Source of the DNA: Nageia nagi
Taxonomy: Eukaryota > Pinophyta
NCBI GenBank assembly: GCA_050084985.1
Contig: JBITNC010000001.1
Coordinates: forward strand, 100,006,001 to 100,070,000
Length of the DNA: 64,000 nt
Reading direction: 5' to 3'
A program made the position numbers and the translations under genes. Below the pieces are notes generated by a model. The model ran no database searches. It saw only the letters and a program-made list of their open reading frames with translations, and had not been told where the DNA came from. Below are positions 35,714 through 47,394 of this stretch, piece by piece (position 1 is the first letter of the stretch; every line of letters starts with the position of its first letter).

Positions 35714-37217
35714 TCATTCACTATCATGACCATGCCTAGTGTACTCATCATCATCTTCATCCATTATGGCAACTTGCCACCCCTCCTGGTCACCATCCTG
35801 TTCACCCTTATCTCAGCCACCCTCTAATCGATCCTCCTCACCCTATAAAGAATAATCAACTAAATATTAGTAAATAAGAAAAACTAAAAAATTTTATGGA
35901 TCAATATTAAAATAATATAATTAATTAAAAAATATTTAAATATTACTTATAGTCTCGATGCTATCTTGAATACTAGTGCTTGAAAACCATTTTTGAGGCC
36001 AAATTTTACTTCATCTTTTGTAGGATACCTGCCATATTTATCATACTACAAAAATACATATTTAATTAAATAATATTTTAATTATATAACTATTCATGCA
36101 TAAAATATTAAATAAATAATTAAATATACTTACATAACTTGATTTGATACATACTTTTCTCAATTTTCCTAACTTATGGGTATATGTCATGGAAGATGTG
36201 TTGTATCAGGCATGCATGATGTTTTCAAATAATGATGGTTCAACAATGGATTCTCTATGTGATTCCTCCTCCTCCACTTTCTTCATCAAGCTCTTCCAAT
36301 CTTTTGTCAACATCTATAGGCCTACCTCCTTTATGTTTATTTTTAGGAAGTTTTTTTTTATTTTATTCCTGATTTTATCTCTCCTCCAATTTAAATTCTT
36401 GCCCATTTGTTGCAATGCCCATTTTAGATTCCATGCATCACCAAATTCTTTTTTCAAGATATCTCTGACTCTCTATTTTGTTACAAAATATATAAATTTT
36501 TAGAAAATGAATTAAAATAATTAATAAAAATGTACTATTAATAATAATTTATAAAAAATTTAAGTATACAAAATTATATATATACCTACTTCATTTTGTT
36601 TTTTCCACTCGAGATCTATTGTGGGATCGAACTGGTGGAAAGTGTGTTTCCTGAGAGTGTCATAAAAAAATCCTGGAAGAAAATTTAATAATATTAGTAA
36701 ATTAATATATTCTAAATAAAATATATATTTCTTAAAATTCAATTCTTACCATTTTGATCTTTAATTACAATACCCTTTTCATCCACCTTATTCTCAATGT
36801 CATTGGTTCCCTTGTATGTTGCAAATATAGTCTCCTTATTAACTAACTGTGCATCTGCAATTATAACAATACTTAGATTATCTTTATTGAATGTAAAATT
36901 TAATTAATAAAATGTAACTTCAATCAATTTTTTAAAATTAACAAATCAAATAATCTTACCATCTCACTCCTATTTGTCTATCAATTTCTTTATCAATCTC
37001 ACTCCTTTCCATCCATTATATGACCATTTTATATAGTTTGGCCACCATATTACTTTATAAAAAAGGTTAAAAAAATAAAGTTAATTTTTCTTTTGAAATG
37101 AATATTATTAAATAAAAAATGAACAAATCACATTCATAAATAAATACTTACAAAATCCTTCTTGCTTGCAGTTGAATTTTGAGGTTTTAGCTTCTTTCCT
37201 CTCTTGTCATTGGCCAT
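35714..37217 (-). pseudogene. Decayed multi-exon gene, unrecognised
   Basis: Small exons with real splice signals on the minus strand. Exon 1 is 37,217-37,152 (MANDKRGKKLKPQNSTASKK, then DF), donor GTAAGT. Exon 2 is about 37,052-36,960 (WWPNYIKWSYNGWKGVRLIK), donor GTAAGA, with two in-frame stops near its end. Exon 3 is 36,854-36,750 (AQLVNKETIFATYKGTNDIE), acceptor TTGCAG, donor GTAAGA. Exon 4 is 36,672-36,600 (FYDTLRKHTFHQFDP, LEWKKQNE), acceptor TTCCAG, donor GTAGGT. Exon 5 is from about 36,474 (MGIATNGQEFKLEE, KGGRPIDVDKRLEELDEE). A further exon at about 36,045-35,953 reads KYGRYPTKDEVKFGLKNGFQ. The last exon, 35,842-35,714, ends TRHGHDSE. Exon 2 to 3 phases agree; the exon 1 to 2 phase does not. 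I do not know the family. Confidence 0.5.
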
Positions 37218-37439
37218 GATAATCACTAAATAAAGATAATAATAAAAAATATTATTATTATAAAAAATTTAAAACTATTCAATTTAATAAACCTAACATG
37301 GTATAGCAATATTAAAGTAATAAAGGTTTCCATTAGGCCACATTGCAATATGAATACGATGGAAGAAATTTATGATGTTAACTTTGTAAATGCAACCTTC
37401 TTCTATTGTTTTAAACTATGTCAATCAATTACAATAGTA

Positions 37440-39500
37440 TTGATAAGTAACCCAAACCCTTAACACCTAAATCCTAACCAAATATAACCCCTAAAGTCTT
37501 AATTTTTAACCCTCAACTCAAATGCAAACCCTTAATCCTTAAACCCTAAATCTTAACTTAAATCTTAATTCTTAACCCTAAACTCAAACCTAAATTCCTA
37601 ACCCTTAAATCCTAACATAAACCCTTAAACTATAACCCCTAACCCTAATGTAGACCCTTAAACCCTATCCCAAACCCCTAATACTTAAGCCTAAACCCCT
37701 AACCATTAAACCCTAACCATAACCCTTAAATATTAACCATTTTCCTTAAACCCTTACCCTTAAATCCTAACCATTACCCTTAAAACCTAATTTCTAACTC
37801 AAATTCAAACCCATAAAACCCTAACCTTAAACTCAAACCAAAAATTCTAATGCTTAAATCCTAACATAAACCATTAAACTATAACCCTTAACCCTAATCT
37901 AAACCCTTAAACCCTAACCCAAACCCCTAATCCTTGAATTGTAACCCCTAAGTCAAACCTAAACTCTTAAAACCTAATCCAAACCCCTAACCCTTAAAAC
38001 CAAACCCCTAACCTAAATTATATTTTTAAAATTTATAATTTAATTTTATAATAAATTGTATGTTTAAAATTTAAAATTTAAATTTATAATAACTTATATG
38101 TTTAAAATTTAAAATTATATTATAAATTAAATTTTATGTTTAGTTAAAATAAAATCCTAACTCCTAACCCTAACCCAAACCTTTAAAGCCTAGCCTAAAC
38201 CCCTAACCCTTAAACCTAAATTCCTAACCTGAATTATATTTTTAAAATTTATAATTCAATTTTTTTTTTATAAATTATATTATAAATTAAATTTTAAGTT
38301 ACATAAAAATAAAACCCTAACCCTTAAACCCTAACCATAACCCTTAAATCCTAACCATAACCCTTAAACCCTAATTTCTAACTCAAATCCAAACCCATAA
38401 AACCTTAACCTTGAACTCAAACCCAAACTTGTAACCCTTAAATCCTAACATAAACCCTTAAACTATAACCCCTAACCTTAACCTAAACCCTAACCCAAAC
38501 CCCTAACTTTTAAAGTACCACCACTCCTAATCCTAACCTAAACCCTAACCCTTAAAACCAAATCCTTAACCTAAATTATATTTTTAAAATTTATAATAAA
38601 TTATATGTTTAAAATTATAAATTTAAATTTATAATAACTTATATGTTTAAAATTAAAAATTGTATTATAAATTAAATTTTAAGTTAAGTTAAAATAAAAT
38701 CCTAACTCCTAACCCTAACCCAAGCATTTAAACCCTAACCCAAACACCTAATACTTAAACCTAAACCCCTAACCTAAATTATATTTTTAAAATTTTTAAT
38801 AAATTATTTGTTAAAAATTTTAAATTTAAAAATTATAATATATTATATGTTTAAAATTTAAAATTAAATTATATTATAAATTAAAATTTTTAAGTTACAT
38901 TAAGATAAAACCCTAACTCCTAATCGTAACTCAAACCCTTAATTAAACCCTAACCCAAATCCTTCATTCTTAATCCAAACCCCTAAATCCTAACCATATA
39001 TAACCCCAAAAATCTTAATTCTTAACCTTAAATTTAAAACTAAACCCTTAACTGTTAAACCCTAGCCCCTAACCTAAACTTTTAACACTTACCCCTAACC
39101 ATAACCTTTAACTACAACCTCTAATCCCTCATAACCATAATTCTAAACCTTAACTCTTAAACCCTAATCATAACCCTTATATCATAACCATATTCCTTAA
39201 ACCCTAAATCTTAATTCTTAAATTTTAAGTTAAGTTAAAATAAAATCCTAAATCCTAACCCTAACCCTAACCCAAACCTTTAAACCCTAATCCAAACCCC
39301 TTACCCTTAAATCTAAACCCCTAACCTAAAATACAATTTTAAAATTTAAAATTTTAATAAATTATATGTTTAAAATTAAAAATTTAAAAATAATAATGAA
39401 TTATATGTTATTATAAATTGAATTTTAATCCAAGTTAAAATAAAAATCTAACTTATAACCCAAACTCTTAATTAAACCCTAACCTAAACCCTTCAAATTG
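37440..39500 (+). repeat. Degenerate interstitial telomere-like array with A/T-rich spacers
   Basis: Hundreds of AACCCTAA / AAACCCTTAA / CCTAACCC words, variants of the plant telomere unit CCCTAAA, all in the same orientation. The array is interrupted by an A/T-rich spacer (ATATTTTTAAAATTTATAAT, then ATATGTTTAAAATTT and AAATTAAATTTTAAGTTA) at about 38,010-38,150, 38,220-38,310, 38,565-38,695, 38,770-38,905 and 39,320-39,440, so telomere-like block plus spacer forms a higher-order unit of a few hundred bases. Confidence 0.88.
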
Positions 39501-39815
39501 TATTATAAATTAAATTTAAATTTAAAATTGTAGTATATTATAAATTAAAATTTAAGAGTATATTATATTATGAATTAAGTTAAATTTTAAGTTAATATTC
39601 TAAATTATAAATGAATTATTGACTTGTTATTTATAAAAATGGAGATCATGTGGTCATTTTGATAAAACAAAAGACAAAAAAAGAGGAGCTATAGAAATTT
39701 TTGGTATATTATTGTATATCTTTCTATGAATTTTTCAAATTTTGTTAATTTTTTATAGCAAAATTAAAATCCTAATTTACAAATTTTATAAAAAGATTAA
39801 GAATTTAATCTTTAA

Positions 39816-39957
39816 ATTTGTTTAATTTTGTAAACCCTAGTTTTTTTTTCAAACCCTAGGTTTAATTTTGTACACCCTAATTTTTTCCAAACCCTAGGTT
39901 TAATTTTGTAAATCATAGTTTTTTTTCAAACCCTAGGTTTAATTATCAAATTTTAGT
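39816..39957 (+). repeat. 40-bp repeat containing AAACCCTAGGTTTAATTTTG
   Basis: Copies at 39,850, 39,889 and 39,928, about 39 bp apart, plus a partial one at 39,821. The CCCTAG word makes it a plausible derivative of the telomere-like array nearby. Confidence 0.75.
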
Positions 39958-40493
39958 AAAAAAATCTATCTAAAGTCTAGGGTTTTCATGTTCCTAGGTT
40001 TAATTCAACAAATCTAGTTAAAAATATGATCTAGGATTTAGGGTTTTTATTTTTTATTATTTTAGGAGGTTTTTTCTATGTATTTTTATTTTAGTATAAA
40101 AAATATCAAATCTATGCAAAAATATTCTATTTCCATAAAAAATGTTAAATACTTATTGCAAAAATAATTTTGGAAGTAAAAAATTAGATTTAAAATACAT
40201 ACCTTTGAATTTGGATGTAAATATGATAAATTTGACATGAATCTGATAGAAAATAGTTAGATTTAGTCCAAATCTGACTGTTATGTACTCCTCTCCCATG
40301 GAAAACACTATTTTCCCTGTAACTCTTGTGAAAATAGAATGAATGAATGATTAGTGGGGCATGTGGGGTATGCCCCTTTTATTTTTTACGATTCCATGGT
40401 CAACTTGATGCATCAATGCATCAAAAATGCATCATGCTGAAAAATAAGATAAAATAATAAAAATAATTTAAAAATTACCAAACAAATGCTAAA

Positions 40494-40651
40494 ACTAGCT
40501 TTGATATAACCCCTTATATATCAAAAAACGCCGAGAGATATCATTTCGAGGCACCTATCTTGGATATAGCGATACCAAGAAATGAGATAGGCACCTCGAA
40601 ATGATATCTCTCAGCGTTTTTTGATATATAAGGGGTTATATCAAAGCTAGT
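40494..40651. mobile_element. Fold-back MITE-like element, 158 bp
   Basis: An almost complete palindrome: the left arm starting ACTAGCTTTGATATAACC pairs with the right arm ending TATCAAAGCTAGT over about 67 bp with three mismatches; the centre contains CTTGG...CCAAG. No coding capacity. A truncated second copy lies at 44,377-44,494. No clear target duplication flanks it. Alternatives are a miniature inverted-repeat element or a small-RNA hairpin. Confidence 0.85.
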
Positions 40652-40790
40652 GGCATCCATCATCGCGTGATTATTGAATTATAATATTAAGAGATACAAT
40701 ACAAATGTAAATATTATTTTAAAAATAATGTTTAACAAATGAATATGACTCATACATAAGGAGTCATTGACAAATAATATTATGTTTAAT

Positions 40791-40882
40791 CAAATACTAT
40801 GCTAGATATTATTTGATATATAGTATTTGTTTAATAATATTCCATGTATGACTCATATATGGAATATCTAGCATAGTATTTG
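40791..40882. repeat. Perfect 20-bp inverted repeat with 52-bp spacer
   Basis: CAAATACTATGCTAGATATT at 40,791-40,810 is perfectly complementary to 40,863-40,882. Around it, GACTCATACATAAGG and CATGTATGACTCATATATGG form related words, so the whole 40,740-40,885 block may be a second fold-back element. Confidence 0.8.
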
Positions 40883-40899
40883 CTTTAGAGAGATTCCAG

Positions 40900-42229
40900 G
40901 CCATCTGATAATTGGAAATATAATACACAATCTATATGACATTATAATAGCATTCAGTACCGCATCTCCAAGCCTGAGCTCGTCTACTCAAATCACTCTT
41001 CAAATATGCAACCATTGCGATAAGATGTACCAAAGCATTTCTCATACATGAGCCAAACAAGGGAATACAAAAAACTTGATAAAACGTTACAGGTAGGATG
41101 AATACATATGGGCTTCTGTTGTGCTTTACCTAGATATCATCATATTTTCCTATCTCTATTTACAGTGTTTAGAGCTTTTGAATGAAAATTTGGAATTACA
41201 AATGCAAACATGTAAATTAGATGTATCATTTAGGAAAAAATAGGGGCACCTTAATTCGAGCCTTTGTATATGAAGGTCTCTTCATTTGTTGAGAGTAGTA
41301 ATACTTTTGGCAATTATATTTGTATTTACCAAGATTAATCTGTACAAAAACTATTGATAAAAGTAATTCAACAAATAAGATTTTGTTTTACATGTGCATT
41401 CAAAGATGAATAAAAATACTAAATAATCTACCTTATAACCATTACACGAGGTTGCAATGGCTAGTTATATGAATATTTGGTTATCATGTCCTTGATCCTA
41501 TGATAATATTTTTATTATATTTTCAAGCTTGAAGATGTAGGCCAAGTTTATGCCTCTATCTTTTAAGTTTTCTACATATTATGTTTACAATTTCTTAAAT
41601 TACTAACTCGTATTTTATTATTTTAATCTAATTCCCTTGATTTCCTTGGAGGAAAACTTTATAAAACAAAGCACTTATCAAGCAATGGAGAAGAAACTTA
41701 TTTGAACATGAAGTCTGTGGATGATGGAGCAGATTCTAAAATTGAAGAGTGATTATTCTCTAATATTGTCACCTTGATATCTTATTAATAATCCTGATTC
41801 ATACCTTTATGGACCAATTAACACACACCTTTTATTCATTTATATCATTATTTACAAATCATATAAGTCATAATCAATCATGTTAACCCTACTAAGACTA
41901 TCATAAAAAATTTCAAAACCATCGTACCATTCTTCATGCAACCAAAAAATCTTGATAGTAACGATAAAAGATACCATATCATTTTCAAAATTGTTAAAAC
42001 ATTCTTTTGTACAATATTTCTAATCAAACTTTTTTATGAAATACATTTGTATTTGTGTGCAATCGTTATTTCTATTATTTAAAAAATTAAATAAATGCTC
42101 AAATTTTTATTCCTTATGAAACATAACACATGTTAAAATAAATTCTTCAAAATACACTGTATTCTAAAATCTGTATTTTTATTCCTTATCAAAGATAATA
42201 CTCAAATTTGTATTCCATCAATTCTTGCA
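40900..42229. other. No gene recognised
   Basis: Ordinary AT-rich intergenic sequence, with no repeat structure and no coding stretch that I can support. Confidence 0.4.
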
Positions 42230-42620
42230 ACGCCACTCTTGTGTTGGGCATCTTCCATTATTACCATCATCGTCATCAAGCAATGGAGCTAGCTCAGACC
42301 TGACTGTATCCAGATTTGACAATTCGAATTTGATACAGTAGCCGAATTACCGGCACATGAATGCTGACAGTTTTATTACAAGTCCGCATGAAACACACCG
42401 ACGCGCTCTCTCCATTCAGATATTTGAGCTCTTTACACTGCGATAAGCGCAAAACATTGTCAGCGACATTTCCCAATCACGCCTTCAAAGTGAGAGACGG
42501 GATATTCAATGAGTATCTTATCTATCCAGCATATGCTCTTCGAGACCGACTTCCCAATGGAGTACTACAATGGAGGGGTCGAAATTGACTCGAAAGGAAG
42601 GAGAGAAAAGGCAAGTCTAA
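42230..42620. other. GC-richer low-copy island, possible gene fragment
   Basis: Base composition is clearly richer in G+C than its flanks, as for exons. Open stretches exist on both strands (plus 42,361-42,588; minus 42,476-42,294) but none is recognised, and frame use seems to shift on the plus strand near 42,520 (MLFETDFPMEYYNGGVEIDS). It could be a worn exon or a former promoter. Confidence 0.3.
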
Positions 42621-43956
42621 GGACAGTCGTTGTTTTTCTCAAATATTTTCTGTGGACAATATTCCAATTTCATGTATCGCTAAAACTTTTACTATATACT
42701 AAAATTATCATCTTCTCCAAAGCCATCAAAAGAAATTTGTATATTATATCTTAAAATCATAAAATTATAAAAGCTTTTCTAGATCTTAAAAAAATCATAG
42801 ATTCTTTCAATTAATTTTTGATGGAATTTTTAACTGCTTTGATGCTATGAAGAATTATTTAAGTATTTCATAAGAATCAAATATCATGATATTTTCACAC
42901 ATATCAATAATTGGGTTGTTAAGCACATCAAGTTATATAATCAATAATTTGGTTGTTAAGCATCAACATCATGTCTACAATGAAATAGTAGTGTACTTTA
43001 AGTAGGCACATCAAATTATATAATCCATGTTAAATATCTTAGATCATTAATTATATAACAAGATGTTTAATCTTAAATATGGATCTCCCCTATCTATGTA
43101 CACATTTAAATTTTACTTAAGAGTGAAGGATATAGGGTAAAAGTATTAAGAAATACTAATATGTTAAATATAATTAAGGCTTACACATAATTACACTAAA
43201 TTTAGCTTAGCTTCCAACAAAATCCTTTTTTTACAAGAAATTAGAACACATTTTACAAGATGTTTTTTTGGCTTCTCACTCTAGATTTAACTTTATGGAA
43301 TTTACTCAGACACTTCAATCCAAAATGAATCTCTAAGTATAGATTTAATTAATATTTGTAAATACAATTGAATAATATCTTAAATTGATAATTAAAATTT
43401 GTAAAAAGGAAACATAAAAAATTTCTTTTATTTCATTGTATTTCCTCTTGAACATATTAAAATTATTTATTCTTTTACCAACAAACGAAATTACTACCAT
43501 TACAAATTTTAATGGATTTCTTTCACAAATTCAATAGCTTTTACATAATAAGAATTCAGAACGAAACATGGCTCTCTATCCTTTGATGGATACCAATATC
43601 TCAGGATGGCATTGCTACCACCCTCTACTTGCACACTCAAGTTCTGAAAATAAATAATAATAACATGGTCACGACACGTGGAACAGTCGATCCACTCAAA
43701 CTGCCGTACAATATTAAAATTTTAGGGTTACTGTACAATCTTTTACATGATTTATCACGGTCAGGGAAGCAAATGCCAGGCAAGTTTTTACCTTCCCCCA
43801 GTCAATCTCCAAAAAGTTTCGAGAGGCATCAAAAGAAGGCTATGACCAACTTTCCTTAACGCGATCCGTAAGCGCCATCCGTGTAGCATCTACAATCTTC
43901 TGAACATCATATTATTTGGTGCAGTTTCTGTTTGAGACTCAATCTCAAGTAATACA

Positions 43957-44190
43957 TTACCGATTACTTGTTCGAATGAGACTTCGAAGATGGTTGAAGC
44001 GATCGACATTGCAGGAATTCTGAGAGGACCATCTTGCTCGAAGCCGTACGCCTCCTCCGCCGCCCTAAGAAGCTCGCCGAAGAAAGGGTGGTGCAAATAT
44101 TCTATTCGAACGATGAAGCGCTCCCTTTCTTCTCCAACGTAAACAGGAACGCATCTCTCGATTGATTTGGGAATGAATTTTTATGATGTT
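43957..44190 (-). pseudogene. SAUR (small auxin up RNA) family pseudogene
   Basis: SAUR proteins are small plant regulators of cell expansion, acting partly by inhibiting PP2C.D phosphatases at the plasma membrane. The minus strand reads SIERCVPVYVGEERERF, then YLHHPFFGELLRAAEEAYGF and EQDGPLRIP, the diagnostic SAUR core. Two defects are visible. Upstream, the frame meets a TAA nine codons before Ser-Ile-Glu-Arg, so the usual N-terminal 20-40 residues and the start Met are missing. After RIP, near 44,012, one base is lost: the other frame gives CNVDRFNHL and a stop at 43,957, as a normal SAUR end, whereas the shifted frame runs on to 43,890. A TATATAA box lies at about 44,208 on the minus strand. 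Confidence 0.8.
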
Positions 44191-44376
44191 TGATATTCTT
44201 CCTTCCATTTATATAATAATTTTTGAAAAGATGTGTCTTTTAATATTTCAGTCGGCTATATAATTTTAATTTAAAAAAAAATATTTTCCCGCCAATTGTT
44301 TAACGAACGGACTCACATGCGACATTTTGCTCCCCCACTCCACCCCATGCTGCAGCTGTAGAAACGCCTCTCGGCG
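44151..44376 (-). repeat. SAUR 5' part and promoter, duplicated copy 1
   Basis: 226 bp nearly identical to 46,873-47,100 in the same orientation: GCATCTCTCGATTGATTTGG at one end, CCGCCAATTG and ACTCACATGCGACATTTTGC inside, and GCTGTAGAAACGCCTCTCGG at the other. In the minus sense this is the promoter and first codons of the SAUR pseudogene. Its distal end abuts the truncated fold-back element. Confidence 0.9.
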
Positions 44377-44494
44377 AGAGATATCATTTTGAGGTGCCTA
44401 TCTTGGATATAGCAATACCAAGAAATGAGATAGGCACCTCGAAATGATATCTCTCGGCATTTTTTGATATATAAGGGGTTATATCAAAGCTAGT
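44377..44494. mobile_element. Truncated copy of the fold-back element
   Basis: Matches 40,533-40,651 (AGAGATATCATTTTGAGGTG through TATCAAAGCTAGT) but lacks the outer 39 bp of the left arm, which are replaced by the SAUR promoter repeat ending CTCTCGGCG. The junction CTCTCGGCGAGAG is itself a short palindrome. Confidence 0.85.
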
Positions 44495-46133
44495 TTGGTA
44501 TAATGGGGATTTTATGATCTTGTATTGATTTTATTGAATAACTTTCTAATGAAAAGAAGGCATCAACAACGAATATGGTCAACGAATATGTTAGACCAAG
44601 ACATGTAAAACTTTGTGAATTCCGAGCATTTTTTGATAAAGTTTTATGCGAACAGCAAGATAAGAAGCGCAAAACAATTCAGAGTATAAAATGTATGTAA
44701 AATAAGAAATAAGAAATATTACAGTAAAAATATATTTACAATAGCAGAGAATTAACTTACAATAAAATTAAAGTTCTCTTCTGTTATATCAATGTTATAT
44801 CAAAAAGAAGGAATGAGTATTTTGGTTGGCTAAAGAACTTCATCCTAATATTTAACTAATCCTGTATTAATATAAAATTTACAAATTTCTTCAAAAAATA
44901 AAAAATTATTGACCATTGTTATATTGCTAAGATTAAGTACATGTCTATTATAATTAAGATTGCAAAACTTGTATCTCTACTTATTTTGAGGTGGGTGTTT
45001 GTTTTCTTGTCCATAGAATTGAGAACTTTTACATTGTATATTTTGTTGAAATTCGTTAAATATTTTTTATCATGAAAATATATATTTAAACTTCTTCATT
45101 TAACTTCTTTTATAATTTTAACCATTTTTTCTCATTTTATTGAACTCTTTAACTATAAAATTAAACCTCTCTTACCAATACTAAATTTAATCCATCAACA
45201 AAGATATTAACCTTAATCCATAAATAAATATATTATGCTTAATATCCTCATTAAGAATATAGATTTTTCATTGACAATTAGTGGCATAACTTATCATCAA
45301 ATAGCACTAATGAATGAAAGACTAAAAGATGCATTTCCAGTTCATTTTATAGATTCTTTTCATTATTGCTCTGGTTTGAGATCTTCTATTCCATAAGTAA
45401 TGTTCATCTTCCTTGTTTAGTAAAATATCTTTTGACATACCTTTTCAAATTCATTAAAAAAAAAAAATTCACAATTTACATTTTATGTTCTCAAGAAAAT
45501 TTTCCTTGTCTTAGATGAATTTTGAAAGAAATATAGGAATTGAATCTTCCATGGAGGCAAAAAAAAAATGGTATTTAGTATCCACTTGAGTTATATGCTG
45601 CAAGCTTGAAAACTGCTAGAACTAAAAGGTAAAAGCGAGGTTAGTTTCAGACTGAAAGAAACAACTATAGATGCAGACTTAATAGACCCAATTGTATGAG
45701 AAGTAAAACTGAAACCCATTCCTACCTTTCTGAAGTTGTGTAGTCATTTTTGTCAAACGTTGAACGCTTCATCTGGACAATCTGCGATTTAAACATGTGG
45801 ATTATTAATCACCTGTATATCCTTTCTTAAAATAAATATATAGCTTGTAATAAATGTGGAAGTTCCTATTTCATCGCAACCCATGAGGGAAATATCAATC
45901 TGAATTGAATACAATTCATCTGTTGAGAAATGTGGATTACCATGTCATCAGTTTGGTTTCCATAGGCCAACATGACATTTTAGTGCTAAGAATTAAAGCA
46001 GAAGGATATGAAGAGTGTTTACCTTTGTGCTCTTAGTATGTCTATCAAAATATTTGACAATCATTTATAAAACTGCCGAGGACATTGGTAGGGAAATTGT
46101 GACAAACGAGTAGTAGAAAATAAGGAATTGAAA
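44495..46133. other. No gene recognised
   Basis: AT-rich intergenic or intronic sequence. A donor-like CAAAG-GTAAAC at about 46,012 on the minus strand could belong to a 3' UTR intron of the kinase-like fragment. Nothing else supported. Confidence 0.35.
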
Positions 46134-46235
46134 TTAGTTGACAACAACCTTCTTTTGTATCTTTGCGTATTCTACTGAATCCCCAGCTGATTTCAATATC
46201 TCCACCACAGAAAATGATGGTGCAACTTCAGTAAC
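46134..46235 (-). pseudogene. Last exon resembling a CBL-interacting protein kinase C-terminus
   Basis: After a clean acceptor (TTTGTGCAG) the minus strand is open for 33 codons to a TAA: VTEVAPSFSVVEILKSAGDS followed by VEYAKIQ. Plant CIPK/SnRK3 kinases end with a region of the form VFEVAPSL..VE.RK..GD..EY.K, part of the phosphatase-interaction and KA1-like tail, which this matches in order and spacing. No kinase domain or upstream exon could be found in the neighbourhood, so it is an isolated exon fragment or a far-spread gene cut by introns. Recognition rests on about ten residues. Confidence 0.4.
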
Positions 46236-46872
46236 CTGCACAAATTTTACATTTCATTTTTTTGCTTTCAAATATCTCATTGATAGATGCCTGGCCTGCC
46301 AGATTTTGGAAGATGGTATGAAATAAAATTAACCTCTGTTGATATTTATAAATATGATCCTCCTCTCCCTGAGTTGTTTGCCTCATAAATCTTCATCTAC
46401 CATTAAAACATAAGATAGTTTCTTTTGATAGTTGACATGGAGTTTGAATAAATGCATTTCATTCATGAAATCCTATTTTATTAATTTATGAGCCGCTGAA
46501 GAAAGAAACATAAAATCAAATGCTTCAACTCCGCTTTATGGACTGCTAAATATATTTTTCATTGTATATTGAGAAGGAAATCGGTTTAAGGATAAAGAAT
46601 TGAAAAGTTTGATTTCATGGTACAACCTTAGTGTATCTACTCTTATTGTGGAACATACAGTGACACCTAAGAGTAGTTACTGCTAGTATTTTGGCAGAAA
46701 TATAGTTGCAAGAAACATGCCTTACATTGAGAACAGTGTTTCCAAAACCCACTTATGGTTTATCAAATAATAGGTTTTCTGCGTTCACATATGTTCTTCT
46801 TTGAGATTCAAAATATCAAAAACATGCACATCAACCTTGCAAATATTTATTCTTTGCTTGTTCGAATTCACT

Positions 46873-47100
46873 GCATCTTTCGATTGATTTGGGAATGAAT
46901 TTTTATGATGTTTGATATTCTTCCTTCCATTTATATAATAATTTTTGAAAAGATGTGTCTTTTAATATTTTAGTCGGCTATATAATTTTAATTTTAAAAA
47001 AATTATTTTCCCGCCAATTGTTTAACGGACGGACTCACATGCGACATTTTGCTCCCCCACTCCACCCCCCATGCTGCAGCTGTAGAAAGGCCTCTCGGCG
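46873..47100 (-). repeat. SAUR promoter repeat, orphan copy 2
   Basis: 228 bp matching 44,151-44,376 with few differences (for example GGACGG for GAACGG). No SAUR body follows: in the minus sense the match stops right after the codons for Glu-Arg-Cys, and the next bases (AATTCGAACAAG) resemble the SAUR 3' end near 43,970, as if the body had been deleted. Confidence 0.85.
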
Positions 47101-47394
47101 TAAAAATATTTTGACAAACTTAAAAATATTATATTAAAAAATGTACTTAAAAAATATTTAGTCTTAAAAATACATAAAAAATATACAATAATTTAAAATC
47201 ATATTTAGATAAAAAATATTACATGCATAAAATACTTAAAAAATATTATATTAAATTCATAAATATATACTTTTAAAAATACCTAAATAATTTAAATTGA
47301 TTTGTAAAAAAATTAAATTAAAATACTATTAAATTAATAAAGTGCAATTTTAATATTATGATATCGTTAATGCTTTGTTAATGTTAATGTACTT
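47101..47394. repeat. A/T-rich low-complexity DNA
   Basis: TAAAAATATT / AAATACTTAAAAAATATT words, no coding content. Confidence 0.7.

Noticed and set aside
37440-39500. True chromosome end
   Set aside because: Units are degenerate, interrupted by spacers and flanked on both sides by long non-telomeric DNA, so it is interstitial.
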